Of a stretch of 32,047 nt of DNA, positions 15,574 to 25,226 are shown piece after piece. The DNA comes from Symploca sp. SIO2E6. GTDB lineage: Bacteria > Cyanobacteriota > Cyanobacteriia > Cyanobacteriales > Coleofasciculaceae. The stretch covers positions 1-32,047 of the forward strand of contig JAAHGR010000001.1 in assembly GCA_010672425.1 (NCBI GenBank), in the 5' to 3' direction. Within the stretch, counting starts at the first letter, position 1, and the number at the start of each line of letters is the position of its first letter. Made by a program: the position numbers and the translations under genes. A model generated the notes under the pieces. It saw nothing but the letters and a program-made list of their open reading frames with translations, was not told the origin of the DNA and did not search any database.

Positions 15574-18500
15574 ATGACGGATAATCCCCAGAATCAACCA
15601 CCAGAGTCCAATTCTACTAATCCAGAATCAGCAGTTGTCCCCAACAGGGTACTACGCTTCCCCCTACGACGTATTTTAATCGGTTCGTTGGTGGTAGTCG
15701 TCGTTGGTATTGGGGGTGGTATCGTTGGCGCTTTGATTTTTATTCAACAAATGCTCTCACCCTTGGTGGAGAAGGATTTGACCCGTTTACTGGATCGTCC
15801 CGTGGAGATTGGGGAGGTAGAAAGCTTCTCTATTAATGGTTTGCGCTTTGGTGCTGCTGCTTTGCCTGCAACCGCGACGGATTCGGATCGAGCTACGATT
15901 GAGGCAGTGCAGGTGGCCTTTAACCCGGTGAAACTCCTGTTTAATCGTATCCTAGAACTGGATATCACTCTGATTAATCCGGATCTCTATGTGGAGCAGG
16001 ATGCTAACGGTGTCTGGATGGCGACGAAAATTAAGGAGTCGGGAGAAGAGGGGCTGCTGAAGGTTGAGGTGGGGAAAATCCGAGTGCGTAATGCTGATGT
16101 GGTCTTAGTGCCTCTGGGTAATCGGGGTAATCCTAATGATCCTGTGGCGGTTGTTGTGCCTCACGGTAAGGTGACATTGTTGGAGGATGGCAAGCGACTG
16201 CGTTTTGATGTCGAGGGTCAGCTGGTGAATGGGGGGGATTTCACTCTTAAGGGGGAGGACTATCGTCCCACGGAGTCAACTAATGTGATGGTTTCGGCTC
16301 AGGATGTAGAGGTGATGGAGGCGGGTAGGCTGATTCAGTTACCCTTGATACTGCAAGCTGGTCAAGCCTCTGGCAATGTGGAGTTGCAGTTACGACCTAA
16401 TCAACCTTTGGGGTTGTTTGGTGTCTTAAAGATTAAAGATTTGACAACACAAATAGCTCAGTTGCCTCAGCCTTTTAGTAAGAGCAATGGCCTGTTGCGT
16501 TTTCAGGGAACGAAGGTTGGCTTGGATCGGGTTACGGGAGAATTTGGTAAGATTCTCGGTGAGGTTAATGGTGTCCTTGATACGGAGGGGGAGTTTAACC
16601 TGGCGGTACAAACCCAACCGGTGACGGTGAAGCAGGCTTGGGAAACTTTGAAGCTGAATAAGTTGCCGGTGCCGGTGGTGGGTAAGGTGAAGACGGATTT
16701 GCAAGTAACTGGACCGGTAGATCAACCGATCGTTTCTGGTAAACTGGTTAATACTAATGTTACTAAAGTCGATAAGGTTGATTTTGACAAGGTTAGTGCG
16801 GATTTTCGGTTAACGACTGCTGACCAAAAGTTGCAGGTTAATGAGTTACAGGCACAACCAACGGCTGGCGGCTTGGTGAAGGGTAAGGGAGAAGTTGGTT
16901 TAGGGAAGAACTCGAATTTAGTCTTCGCTCTTCAGGCTAACCAAATTCCAGGAGACGCGATCGCTTCCCTCTATGATATTAAGTTACCCCTGCCCCTAGG
17001 ACCAGTTTCTGGTAAAACGCAAGTAGTAGTGCCTCTGGCGAATAGCCAGAATTATCGTGCCGAGGGTAGTGCGAATCTTAACCTGGCTGGTGGTTCTGTG
17101 CAACTGTCGAATCTACAGGTAGCCGGGGGACGTTGGCAAGGGTTAGCACAGTTGCAAAATCTGGCTTTGAGTCAGCTGACACCGGATCTGCCACCGAAAT
17201 TTGAGGGACGCTTCACTGGTGCCTTTAATCTGGCAGGGACTCTGGCTTCTTTTAAACCAGAAGATATTACTGCTATTGGTGCTGGTAACCTGAATGTGGT
17301 GGGTGGCTTAGTCAGTTTAACTAATGTGCAGCTGCAACAGGGTCGAGTTTCTTCCCTGGTAAGGGCTTCTGGTATAAAATTAGAGCGTCTTGCTGAAGTA
17401 CCACCCCAATGGCGCAGTCCAGTCGATGGTCAGTTCAATTTAGTTGCAGATCTAGATGACTTGACTTTATCCGGGATTAGTGGTAAAGGTTCTGGTAGAA
17501 TCAATCTTGCTGGTGGTCGGGTCATCGCTAATGAAATCCAGTTATCCCGTGGTCGTTGGCAAGGGGTGGTACAGGCAACTAGTTTGGACTTAGGGCGTCT
17601 GACCCCGGAGATACCACCAACTTTAAAGGGGCCTTTCAGTGGTACATTTCAGGTAGCGGGTAGTCTGGAAGATCTCTCACCGAAGACCATTACTGCTATT
17701 GGTGGTGGTAGGCTAAATGTAGCGGGAGGTGTAATCAGAGCCTCTAATTTTAGGTTAGCAGCAGGACGTTGGCGGAGTAATGTAGAAGCTAGTCGGGTGA
17801 CTCTGGAAAGATTAGTACCGGAACTTCCCCCTCAAATCAAAGGACCTTTCAGTGGTAGCTTCCAAGCTTCTGGCAATATCGAGGAAATCTCACCGAAGGC
17901 GATTAATGCTGTTGGTGGTGGTAGCCTGAATATTGCAGGAGGTACTGTGAGACTCTCCAACTTGAAGTTAGCCGCAGGCAATTGGCGGACTAATGCAGCA
18001 GCGGATCGGGTAATATTGGGTAGCTTAGTACCTCAACTTCCCCCTCAATTTAACGGACTCTTCAGTGGTAGTTTCCAAGCTACGGGTGAGATCGATCGCA
18101 TCTTGCCGGATCAAATTAAGGCTACTGGTGGTGGTAATCTGAATGTGGCAGGAGGTGTGCTGGGATTCTCCGACTTGAACTTAGTAGCAGGGAATTGGCA
18201 AACTAAGGTAGCCGCCAACAGGGTGAGAGTCGGCAGTTTAGTACCCCAGTTACCACCTCAATTCAATGGACTCTTCACCGGTAGCTTCCAAGCTTCCGGC
18301 AAGATCGACCAAATCGCCCCCGATACTATTAATGCTACTGGTGGTGGTAACCTTAACCTAGCGGGAGCCACTCTCCAAGCCTCGAACTTGAACTTAGTAG
18401 CAGGCAATTGGCGGACTAACGTTACAGCTAATGGTGTCAGCTTAGGTAGTTTAGCACCCCAGTTACCTCCTCAATTCAGCGGTCCTTTCACTGGTACCTT

Positions 18501-21500
18501 CCTCGCTTCCGGCAATATTAACGATATCTCCCCCAATACCATCAGTGCTGCTGGTAGTGGTAGCCTCAAGGTAGCAGGAGGTACCCTGAGGGCAACTCAA
18601 CTTAGCCTTAATTATGGTAACTTACAGGCATTAGTAGAACCAAATGGTATTCAGTTAAGCAGCTTTTCCCCCGATCTTGTTGGTAGTTTAGGTGGTAGGG
18701 TTAAGGTATCTGGTAGTATCCGCAATCCCACACCAGTGGCTCTTGGACAATCCTTACGTGCCGAAGGTATACTCAATTTTAGTCAAGGATTGGCTGTCAT
18801 CCCAGGACCTCTGGCTACAGAATTTCGTTGGACTGGGGAAGGGATAGAATTACAACAGGCTCAAGCACCAGGATTAGCGGCTAGGGGTTTTATTGGGGTG
18901 AATGTCGCTACTCTCACCAATCAACCGGGTTCATTAGCAGCTATCAATAATTTGGATTTGGATGTAACGGCAACAGATTTGAATTTAGCGAAACTGCCGC
19001 TTCCCGCCGCTGACTTTAAGGTAGTGGGTTTAGCGGATTTTGCTGGTAAGATTGCTGGTACTCCCACAGCTCCCGATGTTAATGGTAAACTAGCCTTAAA
19101 GGATTTTGCCATTGATGGTCTCAAATTTGACCCCCTACTCACTGGTACCGTAGCAGCAGTACCAGGAACAGGAGTAAACTTACAGTTGGCAGGAACAACT
19201 AGGGAGGATCAGATTCAGCTGGCTCTCGACTCCAACTATCAGCCAGTTTCCTTCTATATCCAGGGAAGGCAGCTGTTTGCTGAAGGTAGTAGTCAGGAAG
19301 AGGAATTATTAGCAGTTGCTAAAGGTACCAGGCAAGGGGAAATCCTTTCCGTAGAAGCAGAAAACTTCCCCATCGGTTTCCTCAAAGAAGTCACACCCCT
19401 ACCTGCACCCATTGCCTCCCAACCCCTCTCCGGCAAACTTTCCGGCGATTTAGCCGTCAACCTCAACAACTTTGGTATTGAGGGAAATGTCGAGATTGCT
19501 GAACCGATCTTTGGTACTCTCCGAGGGGATATCTTTAGTGCCAAGTTAGCCTATCAACCCAACGGCAACATTGCTCTCACCGATGGGAAATTCCAAAAAG
19601 AGAACCGGGAGTACCTCCTTGCCGGTAACTTCATCCCCACTACCCAAGGTCCAGAATTTGCTGGTAAACTCCAGGTAGTCCAAGGAGAATTGCAGGATGT
19701 CCTTACTGCCCTGCAATTCTTCGACTTGCCGGATCTCAATCGCCCCGGGTTATTTCCTAGCTATGACGGAGCTGCCGACCTTAACATTGTACCAGTAGGT
19801 TCTCCAGAAAGTTCCCTACAAAACCAACTCCGGCGTCTAGCGGAAATCGAGCAACTCCTCAAGCGACAGCGGCAACAACGGGAAGAAGCTTCCCCCCTAC
19901 CAGAATTTGCCCAAGCTACAGGTAGCTTCACCGGTACAGTCAACCTCAATGCTTCTCCAGCCGCTGGCATCCAAGCAGATTTTGACCTGGCGGGGGAAGA
20001 TTGGCAATGGGGTGACTACAGCGCTCAAACTATGGTTGCCAAAGGGGAATTCCAAAATGGTGTACTCACCCTCCTACCATTCCGCTTAGCCTCAGGAGAA
20101 AGTTTAGCCAGCTTCTCCGGTAGTATCGGCGGGGAAAACCAATCCGGTCAGTTACAATTAGGTAATCTACCGGTGGCTCAAGTGCGAAGCTTGCTAGAAG
20201 AATTTGTGGAGTTACCCCCTGCCGTCGGCTTTGGTGGCTTAATCAATGCTACGGCAACCCTTTCCGGTAGTATCAGTAATCCCCAAGCTAGAGGGGAAGT
20301 AAGAATTAGCGATGCTACCTTAAACCAGGAGGATGTGGAAGAAGTAAAAGGAGGCTTTAACTATAGTAATGCTCGCCTCAACTTTGGTACTACCATCCGC
20401 CTCGTTGCCGATGCTGAACCCTTAAGTATCGAAGGCAGTATTCCCTACCAATTACCCGTTGCTACCGTAGCACCAGAATCCAAGAACCTCAGCCTCAACA
20501 TCGATGTAGAAAACGAAGGATTAGCCTTATTAAACCTGTTAGTGGGGCGTCAAGTTGCCTGGGTAAAAGGGGAAGGTACCGGAGATGTCAAATTATCGAT
20601 TAATGGTATCTATGACCAAGCAACTAATCAAACCGAAGCCCTAATCGCCCAAGGGACAGCTGTAGTCAACAATGCTACCATTAAAGCCCAAGCTCTACCA
20701 GAACCTTTAACTAACGTTACCGGTAACGTCGCCTTCAACTTAGACCGCATTGAAGTTGTAGACTTAGAAGCTAACTATGGTGGCGGTAAAATTACCGCCT
20801 TAGGAACTATCCCCATTAATCAACCCACTCCCCAAGAAAATCCCCTAACTGTAAATATAGGAGAACTAGAAATCAATCTCAAAGGTATTTACAGCGGCGG
20901 TGTTCAAGGGGGAGTAGTAGTAGCTGGTACTGCCCTAAGTCCAGTTATTAGTGGTGAATTGGACTTGTTTGATGGTCAAGTAAAACTAGCAGAAGAGCGT
21001 CAGCCAACCACCACAGATGATGCTACGACTAACTCTCCCATTCAGTTTAATAACTTAAAACTATTATTAGCTCGCAACATCCAAATTAGGCAAGACCCTC
21101 TCCTCAATTTCCTTGCCTCCGGCAACCTAATTCTCAACGGCTCTTTAGATCAGATCCTTCCCCAAGGTATCATTGCCCTAGACAGAGGTCAAGTCAATCT
21201 CTTTACCACCCAATTCCGCTTAGATAGACGCTACGAAAATACAGCTATCTTCACTCCCAATCAAGGATTCAACCCCGATTTAGATATACAGTTAGTAGCA
21301 TCGGTACAAGAAACCAATAGATTGCGCCGTTTAGGTAGTACCGCTGCCGTCGGTAGTCTCTCCACAGAGATTAGTGACGACTTCTTAACCAGCGATTTTG
21401 GCAGTAGTCAAACTGTTCGCATTCAAGCTAAAGTACAAGGACCGGCTGATGAATTAGTAGAATCTTTAAGGGGAACCGAAGACCAATTTAACGAGAGTCT

Positions 21501-21918
21501 AAGGTTAACCAGTGATCCCCCTCGTACCGAATCAGAAATAGTGGTACTCTTGGGGGGGGGTTTTGTGGAAACCTTGGGTAGAGGCAATAGTACCCTCGGT
21601 TTAGCGAATTTAGCAGGAACGGCACTACTCGGCAATGTTAGTAATATCATTGGAGATGCCGTCGGTTTGAGTGAGTTTCGCCTGTTTCCCACCACAATTA
21701 CCGATGATGAAGATCGAGCTTCCGGTTTAGGATTGAGTGCGGAGGCTGGGGTAGATCTTACGGATAAATTCTCGGTTTCTGTGTTGAAGGAGTTAACTAA
21801 TTCTGAACCTCCCCAGTTTAATCTGCGGTATCGGTTGAATGATAATCTAAGAGTGCGTGCGGGGACGGATTTTTCTGAGGATCATAGGGCGATTATCGAG
21901 TATGAGAGGAGGTTTTAG
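15574..21918 (+). CDS. tamB: TamB/TIC236-family translocation and assembly module protein
   Basis: A 2114-residue envelope protein. The start is ATG at 15574, with AAGGAG at 15560-15565; an in-frame GTG at 15556 is less likely. A single membrane anchor lies at about 34-58 (ILIGSLVVVVVGIGG). Then comes a very long beta-rich region, and a C-terminal TamB (DUF490) domain ending in a strand with terminal Phe (AIIEYERRF). TamB proteins span the periplasm from inner to outer membrane and work in outer-membrane protein insertion or lipid transfer; plant TIC236 is a homologue. At about 500-1050 the protein contains nearly eight 71-residue repeats (pattern LNVAGG, LVPQLPPQF, GSFQASG, TGGG). No Omp85 gene is adjacent. 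Confidence 0.93.
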   Translation: MTDNPQNQPPESNSTNPESAVVPNRVLRFPLRRILIGSLVVVVVGIGGGIVGALIFIQQMLSPLVEKDLTRLLDRPVEIGEVESFSINGLRFGAAALPATATDSDRATIEAVQVAFNPVKLLFNRILELDITLINPDLYVEQDANGVWMATKIKESGEEGLLKVEVGKIRVRNADVVLVPLGNRGNPNDPVAVVVPHGKVTLLEDGKRLRFDVEGQLVNGGDFTLKGEDYRPTESTNVMVSAQDVEVMEAGRLIQLPLILQAGQASGNVELQLRPNQPLGLFGVLKIKDLTTQIAQLPQPFSKSNGLLRFQGTKVGLDRVTGEFGKILGEVNGVLDTEGEFNLAVQTQPVTVKQAWETLKLNKLPVPVVGKVKTDLQVTGPVDQPIVSGKLVNTNVTKVDKVDFDKVSADFRLTTADQKLQVNELQAQPTAGGLVKGKGEVGLGKNSNLVFALQANQIPGDAIASLYDIKLPLPLGPVSGKTQVVVPLANSQNYRAEGSANLNLAGGSVQLSNLQVAGGRWQGLAQLQNLALSQLTPDLPPKFEGRFTGAFNLAGTLASFKPEDITAIGAGNLNVVGGLVSLTNVQLQQGRVSSLVRASGIKLERLAEVPPQWRSPVDGQFNLVADLDDLTLSGISGKGSGRINLAGGRVIANEIQLSRGRWQGVVQATSLDLGRLTPEIPPTLKGPFSGTFQVAGSLEDLSPKTITAIGGGRLNVAGGVIRASNFRLAAGRWRSNVEASRVTLERLVPELPPQIKGPFSGSFQASGNIEEISPKAINAVGGGSLNIAGGTVRLSNLKLAAGNWRTNAAADRVILGSLVPQLPPQFNGLFSGSFQATGEIDRILPDQIKATGGGNLNVAGGVLGFSDLNLVAGNWQTKVAANRVRVGSLVPQLPPQFNGLFTGSFQASGKIDQIAPDTINATGGGNLNLAGATLQASNLNLVAGNWRTNVTANGVSLGSLAPQLPPQFSGPFTGTFLASGNINDISPNTISAAGSGSLKVAGGTLRATQLSLNYGNLQALVEPNGIQLSSFSPDLVGSLGGRVKVSGSIRNPTPVALGQSLRAEGILNFSQGLAVIPGPLATEFRWTGEGIELQQAQAPGLAARGFIGVNVATLTNQPGSLAAINNLDLDVTATDLNLAKLPLPAADFKVVGLADFAGKIAGTPTAPDVNGKLALKDFAIDGLKFDPLLTGTVAAVPGTGVNLQLAGTTREDQIQLALDSNYQPVSFYIQGRQLFAEGSSQEEELLAVAKGTRQGEILSVEAENFPIGFLKEVTPLPAPIASQPLSGKLSGDLAVNLNNFGIEGNVEIAEPIFGTLRGDIFSAKLAYQPNGNIALTDGKFQKENREYLLAGNFIPTTQGPEFAGKLQVVQGELQDVLTALQFFDLPDLNRPGLFPSYDGAADLNIVPVGSPESSLQNQLRRLAEIEQLLKRQRQQREEASPLPEFAQATGSFTGTVNLNASPAAGIQADFDLAGEDWQWGDYSAQTMVAKGEFQNGVLTLLPFRLASGESLASFSGSIGGENQSGQLQLGNLPVAQVRSLLEEFVELPPAVGFGGLINATATLSGSISNPQARGEVRISDATLNQEDVEEVKGGFNYSNARLNFGTTIRLVADAEPLSIEGSIPYQLPVATVAPESKNLSLNIDVENEGLALLNLLVGRQVAWVKGEGTGDVKLSINGIYDQATNQTEALIAQGTAVVNNATIKAQALPEPLTNVTGNVAFNLDRIEVVDLEANYGGGKITALGTIPINQPTPQENPLTVNIGELEINLKGIYSGGVQGGVVVAGTALSPVISGELDLFDGQVKLAEERQPTTTDDATTNSPIQFNNLKLLLARNIQIRQDPLLNFLASGNLILNGSLDQILPQGIIALDRGQVNLFTTQFRLDRRYENTAIFTPNQGFNPDLDIQLVASVQETNRLRRLGSTAAVGSLSTEISDDFLTSDFGSSQTVRIQAKVQGPADELVESLRGTEDQFNESLRLTSDPPRTESEIVVLLGGGFVETLGRGNSTLGLANLAGTALLGNVSNIIGDAVGLSEFRLFPTTITDDEDRASGLGLSAEAGVDLTDKFSVSVLKELTNSEPPQFNLRYRLNDNLRVRAGTDFSEDHRAIIEYERRF
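17065..18717 (+). repeat. 213-bp degenerate repeats within tamB
   Basis: About 7.7 units of 71 codons, each with (N/S)LN(V/I/L)AGG, then GNWRTN-like, PQLPPQF and GSFQASG segments. The middle units (about 17890-18530) are most alike, which suggests late duplication. Confidence 0.85.
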
Positions 21919-22191
21919 GGGTTTCAGTACTGAAATTGATTGCTCTGGCTTACGGTATTAAGTATTTTTGATGCATAGTGCAAGATTTAAGCTCATCCCA
22001 CGACTAAAGTACGTTGGATGCAAGCGTTAGCAAGTTGTTGGTTGTTAGTTGAATGTTTAAGAAAAACAAAAAACAAACAACAAACAACATTTGCGAATGC
22101 AAAGCATGGTGAGCAACGCTCGGCAAAGCGGCGGGCGACTATCCCTCCCATCTAGAGAAGGAATGGGCTTCCCGCCGATGCACGGTGAGTA
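21919..22191. other. Spacer with possible IS200/IS605-type right-end relic
   Basis: The convergent spacer between tamB and psbC has no gene. A structured stretch at 22130-22176 folds with outer stem GGCGGG/CCCGCC and inner stem CCCAT/ATGGG. On the minus strand it reads GGCGGGAAGCCCATTCC, like the region after tnpB genes of IS200/IS605 elements. TTTAGTCGTGGGATGAGCTT (minus strand, about 21987-22006) also resembles such an end. CAAACAA heptamers (about 22066-22088) lie between. The assignment is tentative. Confidence 0.3.
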
Positions 22192-22225
22192 TAAAAAAAG
22201 ACTCCTGCCTTTTAGCACAGGAGCC
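22192..22225 (-). terminator. Intrinsic terminator of the psbD-psbC operon
   Basis: On the minus strand CTCCTG (22223-22218) pairs with CAGGAG (22207-22202) across a 10-base loop and is followed by seven T residues (22199-22193). It lies about 50 bp after the psbC stop, as expected for a rho-independent terminator. Confidence 0.8.
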
Positions 22226-22272
22226 TATTGAATTGTTTAAATACTTACAGCTACTTGCTGCAATTGAAGAAC

Positions 22273-23658
22273 CTAGTCGATATCAGGCATAGCCAAAGCT
22301 GGTTCAGCTTCTCGGTCAATACCTTTCTCAAATCCGGCAACTGCCGCACGAGCACGACCAGCGTGCCAGAGGTGACCAACTAGGAAGAAGAAGCCCATAA
22401 CAAAGTGGAAGGCTGCTAACCAAGCACGGGGATTAACATAGTTAAAACCGTTAATCTCAGTGATAATGCCGCCCACAGAATTGATAGAACCGTTGGGAGC
22501 ATGAGTCATGTACTCAGCGGCACGACGCAATTGCCATGGTTGAATGTCGTTCCTTAGTTTGTCAACATCCAGACCATTGGGACCCCGTAGAGGCTCCAGC
22601 CAGGGACCTTGGAAATCCCAGAAGCGCATGGTTTCACCACCGAAGATAATTTCACCGGTAGGAGAACGCATCAGATACTTACCAAGACCTGTAGGACCTT
22701 GAGAAGTCGCAATATTGGCACCTAGACGTTGGTCACGAGCCAAGAAGACAAAAGACTGAGCTTGGGAAGCTTCAGCATTAGTTGGACCGTAGAATTCGCT
22801 AGGATAGGCGGTGTTGTTGAACCAAACGAACATGGAAGCAACAAAGCCCATGAGGGACAGGGCACCCAAGCTGTAGGAGAGATAAGCTTCTCCAGACCAG
22901 ATGAAAGCACGACGAGCCCAACCAAAAGGCTTAGTCAGCAGGTGAAAAACACCACCGGAGATGCAAATCAGACCAATCCAGATGTGACCACCGATGATGT
23001 CTTCCATATTGTTGACACCAATGATCCAGCCTTCACCACCGAAGGGAGCACTCAGCAAATAACCAAAGATAACTCCAGGATCTAGGGTTGGGTTAGTGAT
23101 GACACGAACATCACCACCCCCCGGTGCCCAGGTGTCATATACACCACCGAAGAACATGGCTTTGAGCACCAGCAAGAGAGCTCCACAACCTAACATGATT
23201 AGGTGGAAGCCGATGATGCTGGTCATCTTGTTCTTGTCTTTCCAGTCGTAACCAAAGAAGTCAGAGTACTCTTCTAAGGTTTCAGGACCACGAATGGCGT
23301 GATAAATGCCACCAAGACCAAGGACTGCCGAAGAAATCAAGTGCAGTACACCAACCACAAAATAAGGGAAGGTGTTGACAATTTCGCCACCAGGTCCAAC
23401 ACCCCAACCTAGAGTGGCTAGGTGAGGCATCAGGATTAAGCCCTGTTCGTACATAGGCTTTTCTGGGATGAAGTGAGCCACCTCAAACAAGGTCATGGCT
23501 CCAGCCCAAAAGACAATTAGTCCAGCGTGGGCAACGTGAGCCCCCAACAATTTACCAGATAGATTGATTAAACGGGCGTTACCAGCCCACCAGGCAAAAC
23601 CTGATGATTCTTGGTCACGATTCCCCGCAACTATAGAACTACCAGAAAGTGCTACCAC
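22273..23658 (-). CDS. psbC: Photosystem II CP43 chlorophyll-binding protein
   Basis: A 461-residue inner antenna protein of photosystem II. It binds chlorophyll and gives two ligands to the Mn4CaO5 cluster through the large lumenal loop. The motif GGETMRFW is intact; E342 and R345 here correspond to E354 and R357 in the common numbering. The start is taken as GTG at 23658 ([11 protein letters not shown]), equal to the usual GTG start of psbC, with AAGAGG upstream; the frame is open to a TTG at 23679. Unlike the usual arrangement it does not overlap psbD; 84 bp separate the two. WDFRGPW is WDFQGPW here (position 362 in common numbering). Confidence 0.96.
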   Translation of the reverse strand: MVALSGSSIVAGNRDQESSGFAWWAGNARLINLSGKLLGAHVAHAGLIVFWAGAMTLFEVAHFIPEKPMYEQGLILMPHLATLGWGVGPGGEIVNTFPYFVVGVLHLISSAVLGLGGIYHAIRGPETLEEYSDFFGYDWKDKNKMTSIIGFHLIMLGCGALLLVLKAMFFGGVYDTWAPGGGDVRVITNPTLDPGVIFGYLLSAPFGGEGWIIGVNNMEDIIGGHIWIGLICISGGVFHLLTKPFGWARRAFIWSGEAYLSYSLGALSLMGFVASMFVWFNNTAYPSEFYGPTNAEASQAQSFVFLARDQRLGANIATSQGPTGLGKYLMRSPTGEIIFGGETMRFWDFQGPWLEPLRGPNGLDVDKLRNDIQPWQLRRAAEYMTHAPNGSINSVGGIITEINGFNYVNPRAWLAAFHFVMGFFFLVGHLWHAGRARAAVAGFEKGIDREAEPALAMPDID

Positions 23659-23742
23659 TTGGTAATACCTCTTCAACAATGATGAACAAGAAGTGACGAA
23701 TGCTGAAAGCGAGAGAGTTCAGCACTCATCCAAAAGAAAATG

Positions 23743-24801
23743 TTACAGAGCGTTACCGCGAGGAAGAACTTCCTCAGGAAACTCGAAGTGCTCATGGGGT
23801 TGGTCTTGAGGAGCCATCCAAGCCCTCAAACCCTCATTGAGCAGAATGTTCTTGGTGTAGAACGTCTCAAACTCTGGGTCTTCAGCCGCACGGATTTCTT
23901 GGGATACAAAGTCATAGGCTCTCAGGTTCAGAGCTAATCCCACAATCCCTACTGCACTCATCCACAAACCGGTTACTGGTACAAACAACATGAAGAAGTG
24001 TAGCCAACGTTTGTTAGAGAAGGCAATGCCAAATATCTGTGACCAGAAACGGTTGGCAGTTACCATGGAGTAGGTCTCTTCCGCTTGGGTTGGGCTGAAA
24101 GCACCAAAGGTGTTAGATTTTTCGCCGTCTTGATATAAGGTGTTCTCCACCGTTGCTCCGTGGATGGCACACAACAAAGCTCCACCTAAGACACCAGCTA
24201 CTCCCATCATGTGGAAGGGATTGAGAGTCCAGTTGTGGAACCCTTGCAAGAACAGCAGGAAGCGGAAAATTGCCGCTACCCCAAAGCTGGGTGCAAAGAA
24301 CCAGCTTGACTGTCCCAAAGGATACATCAAGAAGACGCTGACAAATACCGCGATCGGGGCGGAGAAAGCAATAGCATTGTAAGGCCGTAGTCCGATCAAG
24401 CGGGCGATTTCAAATTGCCGGAGCATGAAACCGATTAAGCCAAAGGCGCCGTGGAGGGCTACGAAACTCCACAGTCCTCCAAGTTGACACCAACGGGTGA
24501 AGTTGCCTTGAGCCTCAGGTCCCCAGAGGAACAGCAGGGAGTGACCCATGCTGTCAGCAGGACTAGATACTGCCACAGTTAGGAAGTTGCAACCTTCCAA
24601 GTAGGAGGAAGCCAAACCGTGGGTGTACCAAGAGGTAACAAAGGTTGTACCGGTGAGCCAGCCCCCCAGAGCCAGGAAGGCACAGGGGAATAGTAGCAGA
24701 CCAGACCAACCAACGAAGACAAAGCGGTCTCGTTTGAGCCAGTCGTCGAGGACGTCAAACCATCCTCTCTGACTTGGTGCTCTTCCTAGTGCTATGGTCA
24801 T
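23743..24801 (-). CDS. psbD: Photosystem II reaction centre protein D2
   Basis: A 352-residue protein, the usual length, with five transmembrane helices. It forms the photosystem II core with D1. Key residues are at the usual positions: H117, TyrD Y160, H189, P680 ligand H197, non-haem iron ligands H214 and H268, and W253. It ends [12 protein letters not shown] as in other D2 proteins. Unusual residues are G233, where D2 normally has Arg (NTFRAF), and S112 in GGLWSF, where Pro is normal. It is the first gene of a psbDC operon that is divergent from ycf4. An AAGAGG lies upstream of the ATG. Confidence 0.97.
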   Translation of the reverse strand: MTIALGRAPSQRGWFDVLDDWLKRDRFVFVGWSGLLLFPCAFLALGGWLTGTTFVTSWYTHGLASSYLEGCNFLTVAVSSPADSMGHSLLFLWGPEAQGNFTRWCQLGGLWSFVALHGAFGLIGFMLRQFEIARLIGLRPYNAIAFSAPIAVFVSVFLMYPLGQSSWFFAPSFGVAAIFRFLLFLQGFHNWTLNPFHMMGVAGVLGGALLCAIHGATVENTLYQDGEKSNTFGAFSPTQAEETYSMVTANRFWSQIFGIAFSNKRWLHFFMLFVPVTGLWMSAVGIVGLALNLRAYDFVSQEIRAAEDPEFETFYTKNILLNEGLRAWMAPQDQPHEHFEFPEEVLPRGNAL

Positions 24802-25226
24802 AATTTCAAATCCTCTTACCTTACTAACTAAATGATTTGCAAGGATTTCGATATTGGCGCTTTCGCGCTTTTAACCGACATTTCCACAGCCGTAACTGTG
24901 AAACTCCTCGAAGGTCGGTTAGTTTAGCTAACTCGAGCTTCAAAGCAGGTGTCCGGCGATCGCTTACCACAAGATGTTATTTAAACCAGTGGTCGCTTAA
25001 TGTTTCTTAACTTATCACATTGTTACACTGTTTTCACAATCTTCTTTTCAGAAAGACAGCTATGGCAGCGCTTATTTTAATAATAATGAATATCATAAAT
25101 TTTACAAATTGATACATAATTCTTCAGATTTTCTTTAGATTAGCCCTCTCTTAGCCAAATTGGCAAGTCTGGAAGTGTTTCACTCCATCCATTGCGGATG
25201 CGATACTAAAGTATCTGTGCAGAATT
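24802..25226. other. Divergent promoter region of psbD and ycf4
   Basis: No gene is seen in these 425 bp. The region must hold both promoters. It contains the leader hairpin near psbD, a HIP1 octamer near 24957, a very AT-rich centre (about 25070-25140), and a 14-bp palindrome GATACT-AA-AGTATC (25202-25215) just before ycf4. No exact HLR1 (RpaB-binding) pair could be confirmed by eye. Confidence 0.5.
24872..24921 (-). promoter_or_regulatory. Nested hairpin in the psbD leader
   Basis: TAACCGAC (24872-24879) pairs with GTCGGTTA (24914-24921), enclosing CACAG/CTGTG (24885-24889, 24896-24900). If transcription of psbD starts further upstream, this folds in the 5' untranslated RNA about 70 to 120 bases before the ATG. 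It could affect translation or stability; no known riboswitch is recognised. Confidence 0.4.

Noticed and set aside
22273-24801. Far-red photoacclimation (FaRLiP) psbD/psbC copies
   Set aside because: No other FaRLiP genes (rfpABC, apc genes, chlF, psbB2) are present, and the neighbour is ycf4; only a copy count in the genome could reopen this.
24990-25060. HLR1-type RpaB binding site in the psbD promoter
   Set aside because: One GTTACA-like half is visible near 25021, but no second half with the right 10-bp spacing could be matched.
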